A stretch of 64,000 nt of DNA, taken from Aspidapion aeneum (lineage: Eukaryota; Arthropoda; Insecta; Coleoptera; Brentidae). The notes beneath the pieces were generated by a model, which was not told the origin of the DNA, ran no database searches, and saw only the letters and a list, made by a program, of their open reading frames with translations. Positions 42,858-54,800 of this stretch are shown here, one piece after another; the first letter of the stretch is position 1; each line of letters opens with the position of its first letter. A program made the translations under genes and the position numbers. Where the stretch lies: assembly GCA_963576565.1 (NCBI GenBank), contig CAUYVT010000040.1:110511-174510 (forward strand). Reading direction: 5' to 3'.

Positions 42858-45595
42858 GTGAACTATCTTTATCCCGGCTATGACCTACACCACCGATTTC
42901 GACATAATTTTGGGATCTGTGTGTACATTAAAAATGACCTATCATGTCATCGAGAGGAGAAGCTAGAACCAGCGAACCTCGATATCATATGGCTCAAATT
43001 CACCTCAAAATCATCGACCAAGTTCATTTGCTGCCTCTACCGACCGCCAAGTAACACCGAGTATCAAAACTTTTTTGCGACATTATCCGAAAACTGTGAT
43101 AGTATACAGTCTAACTATCCACATGCGGAAATTGTTTTTTTAGGCGATTTCAACGTCCACAATATACAATGGCTAAAACACCACAACAAAACAGATAATG
43201 AAGGCAGGGAAGCAGAAGCTTTTGCCATAAGTTGTGGTCTAACGCAGCTTGTCGATGAACCTACCCGTATCTCAGAAAGGGGTGAACTTGCAGCGCTTTT
43301 AGACTTGTTCCTAACTACAAATCCTGACTTGTACACAATTCAAGTAGATCCCCCACTTGGTTCATCCGATCATAAACTTATAAGAACAAAGTGCGAAATG
43401 TTCATACCGCCAAGCCAACAATCACTTCCTCGTAAAATGTGGCACTATAAATCGGCAAAATGGAATGACCTTAAACAGTTTTGCTTTAAAACAGCTGATC
43501 CCACTATTTGCTGTAATGAAATAACAAAAGTAATCTTATCTGGAATGGATGCACATACAATAAAACGCAGAGCTAATGCAAAACCTTGGTTCAACAGCCA
43601 GTGTCAAACGGCTGTACAGAAAAAACACAGAGCATATAACCTTTGGAAACGACAACAAACCGCTCAAAACCACACAGAATTTATAGAAGACAGAAATAGT
43701 TGCAAAATTACTATTGACGCCGCCAAAGAATCATACAATCAAAGAATAAAAAACAGGTTGCTGAATTGTCCAAGTAGTTCTAGGTCCTTTTGGTATCTTG
43801 CAAAAGCCGTTGGATCAAACTTCACCAAGTCATCCATACCACCACTTACAGATAAAAATACTCACTTAGCCACAACATCAGAGGAAAAAGCCAATATGCT
43901 GGCCAAAATCTTTTCCCCCAACTCAAACCTAACAGTGCCAAATGGAAAAACTCCACCGTTCATTGAAAGGGTTTCCCACAGTATGCCAGAGGTACCCTTT
44001 TGTCACAGAGAAATACGAAAATCCCTTAAAAAGTTGGATACAAACAAAGCAATGGGTCCAGATGGCATTCCCGCGATAGTACTCAAAAATTGTGCTAGCG
44101 AACTCACCCCAACTTTCGCAAAATTATTCAATTTATCTTATAGGCAAGGAGTATATCCATCATCATGGAAGTCTGCCGCAGTACAACCCATTCCAAAGAA
44201 AGGAAAAAAGACAGATCCGTTAAACTATAGACCAATTGCTCTACTTCCGGTGATATCAAAAGTAATGGAGAGAGTTGTGAACAATCACCTAACCAAGTAC
44301 TCGGAAAAGTACAAAATTATCAACGACAAGCAATACGGATTTCGAAAATATAGGTCAACTGGCGATTTACTTACATACGTCACTCACTTATGGCAAAAAG
44401 CGATTGAGTTGCGAGGTGAAACAAGAACAATTGCCTTAGATATATCTAAAGCATTCGATAAAGTCTGGCATGAAAATCTGCTCAACAAGCTCAAAGCAAC
44501 GGGATTGTCGCCGAGACTTTGCACTTGGTTTGAGAGTTACCTTAAGGATAGATCCATTTATGTTGCACTGGATGGCCGGAACTCCAACTCTTACCAAATA
44601 AATGCTGGTGTGCCACAGGGAGCAATCCTTTCGCCAACACTTTTTCTGATTTACATAAATGACCTCATAGATAAAACAGTAAATCCACTTTATTGCTTTG
44701 CAGATGATGGCAATGTAGTCTCCTCAGTCATACCACCCACATGTCCCTCCGCACGTGAATTCCATTACCTTAGACTAACTGAAATATCACAGATAAATAA
44801 CGACTTGGAGATAATAGAGGACTGGGGCAACAAAAACCTTATACAGTTCAACGCGCAGAAAACCCAAGCAGCCCTGTTTTCAAAAAAGACCAGCACCGGT
44901 GAGCCAAACATCATGCTATCTGGAAGTGCTGTCGCATTGCAGAGCCAGTTGAACATCTTAGGAGTCACTGCAGAGACCAACATGTCTTGGCACAGTCACG
45001 TAGCAGATATAGCTAAAAGGGCGTCCCAAAAGCTTGGGGTGCTATTTCGTACAAGACATCTGTATACACCAAGCCAACTGCTGACACTCTACAAAGCCCA
45101 GATTCGACCAACTATGGAGTACTGCTCACATATATGGAGTGCGGCATCCAAACATACCTTAATGCTTTTGAACACCGTGCAAAAACGAGCTATCAAGCTG
45201 ATCAATGACCCCGCACTTACCCGTAGCTTGGATAGTCTCGAACATCGAAGAACTGTGGGCGATCTATCTCTCTTCTACAGGTATTATCACGGAAAATGCT
45301 CTGAAGAGTTGGCACGTATGATCCCCCCGGGAGTAGCACCTACTAGGCGAACACGTCAAACAGACGGTAACCATCAATTTATTGTCAAAATAGAGGCACC
45401 AAGAACCTCATTATATCAGAATTCATATCTCTGGAGAACAGCATCGCTGTGGAATAAACTCCCTGCGACAGTTTTCCCTGCAGGTTACAACCTGAACCGT
45501 TTCAAAACCAAAACACACCAACATTTCCGCGCACTTGCCGCTTCGCGAGCGTGATAGGGATCTCCTTGCGAGAGCGCATACCCGTAAAAAAAAAA
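42858..45595 (+). mobile_element. LINE B copy 2: jockey-like non-LTR retrotransposon, 5'-truncated, ORF2 open
   Basis: An 898-codon open frame (42,858-45,554). Endonuclease part: NFGICVYIKNDLSCHREEKL, LYRPPSNTEYQNFF, IVFLGDFNVHNIQWLK, DLYTIQVDPPLGSSDHK; the first quarter of the endonuclease is missing. RT part: MGPDGIPAIVLKNC, KKTDPLNYRPIALLPVISKV, IALDISKAFDKVW (A), GVPQGAILSPTLFLIYINDL (B), YCFADDGNVVSS (C with DD), then the C-terminal region (EYCSHIWSAASK, DLSLFYRYYHGKCSEEL, LWRTASLWNKLP). It ends with a poly-A run (about 45,586-45,595). Compared with copy 1 it lacks two short stretches (around codons 210 and 225) but has no stop. RT could be active; with a truncated endonuclease the element is probably immobile. 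Confidence 0.92.
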
Positions 45596-47700
45596 ACATA
45601 AACATTAAACTAGAGTTATAGGGCAATATAATGTTGAAATTCGTATGATATATTAGGTTTTTTTATTTTAGTGGATGCAAACCTCTAACCGGTTAAGATA
45701 ACAGAGTATGACGTTTGGGCCAGTCTTACACAAATATTAACAATAAATAGCAACTTCAGTATCAAACTAAATGCAGTGCTTTAGAGTAATGTTGGAGGCA
45801 ATTTTCTTTGTACAAGAGAAATAACTAATATACTAAACACTAATTTAATTTTCGATGGTTACCCTTTTTCAATAATGACCTATACATGTTCGGCTCGTGC
45901 GAGTCGCGCTAACTGGCAAAGCCATTTTGTTTTAGGCTAGTAAGAGTCGGGTTACAAACTTTTTGTTGCAGCGTAAAAAGTAACCCTTTAGTCCCTAGGT
46001 TTATCACATCACACGCCTATCACAGTACAAATTTCTTCTCACCCATCTTCTTTTAAATGTTTTTTAAATAGTCTTTTTTCTTTGTATCCCATATGCCAGG
46101 TCTATTCTTTTAATTTTCAATTAAAACCAATACTTGTTCATCATTCGTTGTATTAATTTTGATTTGAAATGCATCAAACGACGTCCACGATTGAACTACG
46201 AATCCCTTTGTTTTCGCATCGAAGATCGCCGGCTTTCGGGTCACGACGAGCGGCTTCTTGCGTTCTCGCGATCATGCCTTTTTCACGTCCAAACTAGCGA
46301 ATATCCGTTCGTTGTTCAAAGCTCGAAGCTCGTCGCTCGGTAATGAGGACCCGTCTTTACAACTTGTTTGGCCCACCCCGTATTTCATTGTAAAGAATTC
46401 CGTGAGACAAATATCTTGCCTTTATCATGGACAGATTTGCCTTTATCTAAATATGGCCTAACAAAACACATTACAATGTGTGACAATCTCATTAAAATAA
46501 AGCCAAATAAATAATTAGTTTCTACCCTCTGGAGGGAATCTAGACAAACACAACCGTATAACAGACTTTGCCGTTTTGGTTAGACAATTAACTGAAATGT
46601 GGATGGAATTTAAAGTTAACCTTTTTTATTGGACCGCAAAAATGTAGCACAGTATCAAAACATTATAACTTTCGAACTAAACCATCGATTTTAAAGAAAC
46701 AAACTGTTCTTCACAGGGAAATGGTCAGGCTTTTTAACAAAAATGTTTAATCAGAGTCAAATTTAATTAAGCTCGCCATCTTAGATTTCAAGGTGGTGGC
46801 ATATATTAATAAATACTTTTATAGAGCGATGATTAATACTAATGCTTTTTATTTCGTTAAATCTTATTTATGGGAAAATTATTTCACACAAAATTGAGAG
46901 TGCAATCGTATAATTAGTAAAGCAAAGCATTTTAAAAAATTTCCGAAACAAGGAATAAGGGAACGTCTTTGAAGTCATGTTTAAAGTTGTCTGCCATATT
47001 GGAATTTAAGATATCGGACAAAAGTCTCATTAATTCCTTGCAAGTGCAGTTTCAGTAGTTAGTTTAGTTCAAAAGTCATAATGTAAAATATTTTATCCGG
47101 TGTTTTTGATCCACCCGATATAAATAGGGGGAAAGGTAAATTCATCACCAACCGCAAGGGCTTTCAAATTGGACAGGTATTTTCCCCACCAGATAATATA
47201 TAAGGGTGTATTAATCCGATAGGTATTTCCCTTACTCGTTAATAATAAACGTACGTAGATATTTTTAATTAAATCAACTTTACTGTACACAGCTTCGATA
47301 ATAAAAATTGCGCATAAACTAACCTGGGGGGATTTAATGAAAACCTAACCAAAACTGTTCAGACTATTCAGGAGATAAGTCACATGCTACTGCAATTTTT
47401 AATGGGAATTTTGATAATCCAGTCTTTAAGCATTTTCCAGTCGATATGAACCGGCTCGAAAAACTGTTAATGAGCAGTACTCATTACCAGTTAATACTTA
47501 TTATCAGTTAGGTAACTTCAGTTTTGAACCCAAACCATTGAAAAAATAGTTTTAAACAAAAAGTATATTTAAGCCTTTTCTACTTTAAGTACTTTTTTGA
47601 GAGCTGTCCTTAAAATAACAAATGTTACCCAAACCATGCAAATAAGATATCCCCACACCATGTTTAAAAGTTTATCATTAATGCCCCTTTTCCAATTATT
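45596..47700. other. Non-coding, unassigned
   Basis: No gene recognised. A GC-richer patch at about 46,160-46,360 (CGATTGAACTACG, TCGAAGATCGCC) has a 69-codon frame with no similarity that I can name. A sequence at 47,090-47,290 contains CCCGATATAAATAGGGGG. Confidence 0.5.
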
Positions 47701-48383
47701 CCATTGGAATGGCCGCGGCTTGTGCCGTAGGCAAGGTGAAGCAGTACATTATAAATACCGGTATAATTTTTTTCAAGGGTATCCAGGGGAAATCATGCAT
47801 AAAGACACCCGGCCCTTCTTCCTAGCAGAGTCATTCCTTCTCTGCTAAAAAAGGTCGGGTATGTAGTCCTTGCCATAGGCAATTACACTTTTGTGACATT
47901 TCCAACCTCTTTATTTATCATATGTATACTGAGAGCAACAAAAAAAAAATATTATTTTTATCTGTGCGTTTTTGTTGGTCAACCCACAGTCTGTATCTTT
48001 TTATCCAGAGACAATGACAGTTTTACTTTTATTTATTTATTTTTTTTTGATAACCAAACAGTTTTAAGTTTTACCTTTAATTTTACACCAACATGACATA
48101 TTTACTCTTTTTAATATATTTCTGGTTAGGAGTAATGTTTACTTCATGTCAAAGTCACAAAATTGTAACTGCGTATGGCAAGAACTATACTCCTTGAGCA
48201 TCGTACACCGGTTGAAAGAAATCAGCAACATAATTATAGTAATTTTTTTTTATATATAATGTCGTTTTATTGTTTTAACTGAGTTCTAGGACGCAATGAA
48301 TTTTAAAAGAGAATAACGTATGTACCGGTGTTTATAATGTAGCGTTTCACCTCGCCTGCGGCACAAGCCGCCGCTGCATTGGA
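47701..48383. mobile_element. MITE-like element with ~63-bp inverted repeats
   Basis: The left arm 47,701-47,766 (GGCCGCGGCTTGTGCCGTAG, then AAGGTGAAGC, TACATTATAAATACCGG) is the reverse complement, with few changes, of 48,321-48,383 (ACCGG, TTATAATGTAGCGTTTCACC, CTGCGGCACAAGCC). The interior has no ORF of note. Exact ends and TSD not resolved. Superfamily unknown. Confidence 0.7.
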
Positions 48384-49016
48384 AGTAAAAATTCTAAGAG
48401 ATGCATTTAATAAGGCGCTGACTGTGACAAAGCACGGCCCCCCGACACAAAATATGATTTCGGAACGTACCACCAACTAATCTAATCGTGTCATTGACTG
48501 AACTTATACATTATCATCCGATTATTTACCATCTCTTTTTAAACTAATGTATCAGTAAGGGCGCTTAATATTATTAAACATACATGATTCTAATAACTAA
48601 ACAGTGGTCTACTCGGTTTATTTACTAAACTCACACATTGTCATCCAGCTACTTATTCTCTCTTTTTAACCCAAAGTAGTGGGACGGGCGCACCCAATCT
48701 AAAACAGTCATGCCATTTTGACAATCAACGTCAGTCGATTTTCTGATGCACACAGTGGGCTCGCGGACCTAATTTTTGGCCAAAAAGGGTTAAATTAAAA
48801 ATATACTGAAACTTCTAAACACCTTTACTAAAAAGAGTAGATAGTCCAGCAGGCCTTGAACAACTATGATTTAATTGACGTAGCTTTCAGTTAAGAAGTG
48901 TCATTTTTCGCGTTAAAGTACCATATTTGTAAGGCGGTTTGATCCAGATTTTAAGCCATTTTACGACAATATTTTATGTTGTATAAAATTCGCATGAAAC
49001 AAATTTTGTAAAGAGG
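48384..49016. repeat. Non-coding with a diverged ~150-bp duplication
   Basis: Two related stretches (about 48,497-48,575 and 48,625-48,690) share CATTATCATCC/CATTGTCATCC, CTCTTTTTAA and GGGCGC. No gene. Confidence 0.4.
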
Positions 49017-49736
49017 TAGGGGAAAGAGGGGCAAAATGGGGTACGCGGGTAAAAGGGGATATCGCAGTTTTAAGTAAATTGCGCAAAAATAAAACCTCTT
49101 AATATCAGATGTTTTATCCTTATGACTGGTTCAACTCTCTGCAATGTGATTGGTGCCGGTCGGCTGAGCTTAAGTTGGTTTTTGCCCTATGTGATGTGCG
49201 CTGCTTATTGTAAAAATATCTTGCACATTTTGTGACGGTAAGTACATTTTTTACAGACTTCTAAAATTTTGTTTACATTGAAAAAGTAGTGGGTTTATGT
49301 AGTCGTATTTTATGTTGTCTTTGCAAAAAATTGAAGCAAAATTTGTGTAGGACAGTCGACAGCGATGACTTGGTTACTAAATTTAATTATTATAAAATGT
49401 ATTTACATTATATTACAACTTTTTATTTTTTAAATATGTATTTTTAACTTGTTTAATATTTTAATAAATAAAACTGGTCTTATAAAAATATTGATTCTAA
49501 ATTACACAACCTCCCGGCCCGTTTCGCCACATAGGCACCCCATTTTACCAAAGGCAACTTTTTACAAAATTAAAAATAAAAGTATGATGGAGTTCTAAAT
49601 CGTTTAAACTGAAAAGTAGAACATAAAGATAACGTATCTAGCCAACTTAATTCCAAATAACGAACGCAATGGTGAATGGTAATTGGAGAAATAAGCCTAT
49701 AAAATTAAGTCTCCCATTTTGCCCCCTTTCCCCTAA
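49017..49736. mobile_element. MITE-like element with GGGGAAAGAGGGGCAAAA ends
   Basis: The left end TAGGGGAAAGAGGGGCAAAA (49,017 on) is matched inverted by TTTTGCCCCCTTTCCCCTA (ending about 49,735), with a single mismatch over ~23 bases. TA at both outer edges could be the TSD, as in Tc1/mariner-type elements. An internal ATTTTACC/CCATTTTACC remnant repeats near 49,545. The interior is non-coding. Confidence 0.65.
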
Positions 49737-50640
49737 TTAGACTTTCTACCTGTACATTTTGATTCCAATTTTGATGGATAGACAGTTCAGACAATGGTTT
49801 TTGCATGGCATTTCTGAGATTCTGTAAAAATATAGAATTCTTATAAATGTTGAACAAAAATTTTGCTTCCCTCATCAACCATGTTTTAAAATTTTTATTT
49901 TTATAAAGAGTATGTATACATATTTTTAAAAAATTGTACTTTAAAATCTGCTGCCACAAGTTGCCCGTATGAAAGATATTATTAATTTACTAAAAATGGA
50001 TTTCTTCGAGAAAAACTCAAACTCCAAAAAAAGCATGTCAAAATGCAAAAGTTTTTGTCTATTATTTTTAAAGCACTTTAGGCTAAATTAAAGAAATAAA
50101 CATTGAAAAATTTATTAATAAAAAATATAAATAATGTATAAAAAAATTAAAAGTTCAGTGTGACACGTCATTTTAAATAAAATTTTATACTAATTTAAAA
50201 ATCAAATAAAAAGATGGTCACTCCATAATACAAACCAACTGCAATATCTCAAAAACCAAAAATTACAGATGAAACTTTTATAGGTGGATTGTTTATGAAA
50301 GAAAAATGAGGTAAAAAAGCTTTTAAGGTAAACGGTCCTATTTCAAATCATCAGCAGTTTACCAAACCTGACTTTTAACAAACTAGTATAAAAAAGTGGA
50401 CGCTTTAAAAATATTTATTTTGTTGGACTTAAAAACAATTTTTTCGAGAAAAATCATTCTTATTTGATTATGCAGTCGTTAAACTTGCAGGTTCTTATCC
50501 GCTGCAAAGTTAGGGTTACGTTTGTATTATTTTATATTAGTTTTTGGTAGAGCCAAAGAATAATACCGTTTAACTTTTTTAATATTCTTAATTTTTAGTT
50601 TGATTTTGAGTTTATATTATTATGTAAACTCCTCATCCTT
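49737..50640. other. Non-coding, AT-rich
   Basis: No gene or clear repeat unit seen on either strand. Confidence 0.5.
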
Positions 50641-51190
50641 TTCAACGCAGCTTTGTTGCACATTACACGGTGAGCTTTAACCTTAAATAACCTAAGTACC
50701 AGGTTTGACACAAAACGGTTTATAAATATAGGAAAGTCTATTGGATAAAGATTTTGGGTCCGCCGTGCAAGTTTTTTTTTGTTTGAGTAAAAAATAATAA
50801 TAAGCGACGTTAAACACCGCAGAGTTCCAGATTTAATTAATATCGCTTCAAAAATGTAAAGATTCTGCATTTCGGATCCGCCATGATATTTTTTCTAGGT
50901 TTGAATGAGAAATCTTAATTATCGGCTTTACACACCCCAGAGTTCCAATTTTGATACATATCGGTTAATAAATAGAAAACTCTGCCCTTTTGGATCCGTC
51001 ATATAATTTTTAAGTTTGATTTCTTAATTATACTCAACGACTTTAGACACGCCACAGTTCCAAATTTGAAACCTATTGGTAAATAAGTTTTTTAAATTTA
51101 AATCAAAAATCCAATTTAGCGACTATTAACACTAAATTTCATACTTACTGGTTCATAAATAGGAAACTTCGCCATTTTGATTGTACATAC
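50641..51190. repeat. Diverged tandem repeats, ~120-130 bp units
   Basis: Four to five units, each with an (A/C)ACCCCAGAGTTCCA-type segment (about 50,812, 50,934, 51,048), then ATATCGGTTAATAAATAG and a TGGATCCGCCAT-type segment (about 50,757, 50,873, 50,990). Unit boundaries are loose and units differ by many changes. Confidence 0.65.
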
Positions 51191-51808
51191 TTCTTTCTCA
51201 TTTCAAAACAAAATATTGTTACAAAACCTATTTTTCTAATTTTGGTCAAAAATCAGATCCGGGAGCCCACTGTGCAGCGCTATAAGTTGGACAGCAATCA
51301 AAAATAAGCTGTGCTTTAAAAAGAGATGCAAATGAGTATGTTCCAAAATTACAATTTATGTCGGGGTGCAAATGTCAAGCTACGTCACGAGTCAGCGCCT
51401 AATTTAGTCTAGTAGTTAAGAATAGGGAACTTGTTATGGCCTCTTTAATTATTTTTTGCTGTAAATGAAAAACCATTTGACATATAAAAAAATGGTTCTA
51501 ATAATTTATATTCATTTTTTTAGTTTTTTTACTTCAAATTGGAAGTTTGGAACAATATAAAAGGTACCAAGGCACTTAATTGGCATATGTTATCCTTATT
51601 AAAAATTGTAAACATATGATTTCTACAAAGAAGATTACAGTCTTTTTTAAATAAAAGGAAATTCATTTTAAACAATCTATCTTTATAAATTACCTTACTA
51701 AGCAAATACATAAAAATAAAAACGATCAGATTCTTAATCCCTTCAAGGTTAAGCTATGTTTTCTTTATCCCACTGCTGATATGTAAGATATATATTTTTA
51801 AGATATGT
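51191..51808. other. Non-coding
   Basis: No gene seen. A/T-rich spacer up to the outer edge of the foldback element. Confidence 0.5.
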
Positions 51809-54800
51809 ATACAGGGTGTCCCATAACTTAGGCTAGGGCCATACGCCATTAGCTAATAAAGAAGGTTATTTCTAAAAAAAAAGTTTATATAATGCATGGG
51901 TCTCTTTCTTTGTCGAGATACAGAGCATCAAGCTGGGTGATTTTTTTAACTTTTTTGATAATAACATAAAAAAAAGATTAAAAACATAAAGGTAGGTAAA
52001 GTCGTGTATTAGAATAAGAGCAAATATTTTTTTGGTATTAAATTTTATGAATGCTATATTAAACGCAATGTATTTCTTGATAATTTTTGTCATCAAAAAT
52101 AAGTCTCTAGAAAGACATAATAATACAATATTATTGATATTTTTAAGTAAGCAAAAATTTAAATTTCTTAAAAATAATCATTTTTTATAAATTTTTAGAG
52201 GTGATTTTGGCGGAAGGACGAAAAAATATCGAAACACAAAATATCAAAAAACCAAATATCAAATTAAACGATCGAAAGTACATAATATCGAAACTATAAA
52301 ATATCGAAACTACAAAATATCGAAACTACAAAATATCCAATAACAAAATATCGAAACTACAAAATATCGAAAATACAAAATATCGAAACAACAAACTATC
52401 GAAAATACAAAATATCGAAAACACAAAATATTGAATAAAAAAATATCAACAACAGAAAATTTCGGAACTTTCACCTAACCTGACCCTGACCTAATCTAAC
52501 GTAACCTAATCTGATATAACAACACGAAAATAGATAGTTTCAAAAACTAACCGAACCGAACCTAATTAAACCGAACCAAAGCAAACTAAACCAACAATTT
52601 AAGAAAAAAAAACTTTCCTGAGTTCTTTCCCGGGATCCTAGGTGTGAATTCGAACCAAACCGAACCGAACCGAACCGAACCGAACCGAACCGAACCGAAC
52701 CGAACGAACCGAACCGAACCGAACCGAACCGAACCGAACCGAACCGAACCGAACCGAACCGAACCGAACCGAACCGAACCGAACCGAACCGAACCGAACC
52801 GAACCGAACCGAACGAACCGAACCGAACCGAACCGAACCGAACCGAACCGAACCGAACCGAACCGAACCGAACCGAACCGAACCGAACCGAACCGAACCG
52901 AACCGAACCGAACCGAACCGAACCGAACCGAACCGAACCGAACCGAACCGAACCGAACCGAACCGAACCGAACCGAACCGAACCGAACCGAACCGAACCG
53001 AACCGAACCGAACCGAACCGAACCGAACCGAACCGAACCGAACCGACCGAACCGAACCGAACCGAACCGAACCGAACCGAACCGAACCGAACCGAACCGA
53101 ACGAACCGAACCGAACCGAACCGAACCGAACCGAACCGAACCGAACCGAACCGAACCGAACCGAACCGAACCGAACCGAACCGAACCGAACCGAACCGAA
53201 CCGAACCGAACCGAACCGAACCGAACCGAACCGAACCGAACCGAACCGAACCGAACCGAACCGAACCGAACCGAACCGACCGAACCGAACCGAACCGAAC
53301 CGAACCGAACCGAACCGAACCGAACCGAACCGAACCGAACCGAACCGAACCGAACCGAACGGAACCGAACCGAACCGAAGCGAAGCGAAGCGAACCGAAG
53401 CGAACCGAACCAAAGCGAAGCGAACCGAACCGAACCGAACCGAACCGAACCGAACCGAACCGAACCGAACCGAACCGAACCGAACCGAACCGAACCGAAC
53501 CGAACCGAACCGAACCGAACCGAACCGAACCGAACCGAACCGAACCGAACCGAACCGAACCGAACCGAACCGAACCGAACCGAACCGAACCGAACCGAAC
53601 CGAACCGAACCGAACCGAACCGAACCGAACCGAACCGAACCGAACCGAACCGAACCGAACCGAACCGAACCGAACCGAACCGAACCGAACCGAACCGAAC
53701 CGAACCGAACCGAACCGAACCGAACCGAACCGAACCGAACCGAACCGAACCGAACCGAACCGAACCGAACCAAACCGAACCGAACCGAACCGAACCGAAC
53801 CGAACCGAACCGAACCGAACCGAACCGAACCGAACCGAACCGAACCGAACCGAACCGAACCGAACCGAACCGAACCGAACCGAACCGAACCGAACCGAAC
53901 CGAACCGAACCGAACCGAACCGAACCGAACCGAACCGAACCGAACCGAACCGAACCGAACCGAACCGAACCGAACCGAACCGAACCGAACCGAACCGAAC
54001 CGAACCGAACCGAACCGAACCGAACCGAACCGAACCGAACCGAACCGAACCGAACCGAACCGAACCGAACCGAACCGAACCGAACCGAACCGAACCGAAC
54101 CGAACCGAACCGAACCGAACCGAACCGAACCGAACCGAACCGAACCGAACCGAACCGAACCGAACCGAACCGAACCGAACCGAACCGAACCGAACCGAAC
54201 CGAACCGAACCGAACCGAACCGAACCGAACCGAACCGAACCGAACCGAACCGAACCGAACCGAACCGAACCGAACCGAACCGAACCGAACCGAACCGAAC
54301 CGAACCGAACCGAACCGAACCGAACCGAACCGAACCGAACCGAACCGAACCGAACCGAACCGAACCGAACCGAACCGAACCGAAGCGAACCGAACCGAAC
54401 CGAACCGAACCGAACCGAACCGAACCGAACCGAACCGAACCGAACCGAACCGAACCGAACCGAACCGAACCGAACCGAACCGAACCGAACCGAACCGAAC
54501 CGAACCGAACCGAACCGAACCGAACCGAACCGAACCGAACCGAACCGAACCGAACCGAACCGAACCGAACCGAACCGAACCGAACCGAACCGCACCGCAC
54601 CGCACAGCACCGCACCGCACCGCACCGCACCGCACCGCACCGCACCGCACCGCACCGCACCGCACCGCACCGCACCGCACCGCACCGCACCGCACCGCAC
54701 CGCACCGCACCGCACCGCACCGCACCGAACCGAACCGAACCGAACCGAACCGAACCGAACCGAACCAAACCGAACCGAACCGAACCGAACCGAACCGAAC

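Noticed and set aside
46134..46461. Two overlapping short frames in a GC-richer patch
   Set aside because: No recognisable domain, overlapping frames, no promoter or splice context that I can support.
52630..52653. A cluster of restriction-site-like words (CCCGGG, GGATCC, CCTAGG, GAATTC) resembling a cloning polylinker
   Set aside because: A diverged mirror copy (TCTAGGATCC and GAATTC) is present in the right arm near 54,990-55,010, so the words are part of the natural foldback element, not vector.
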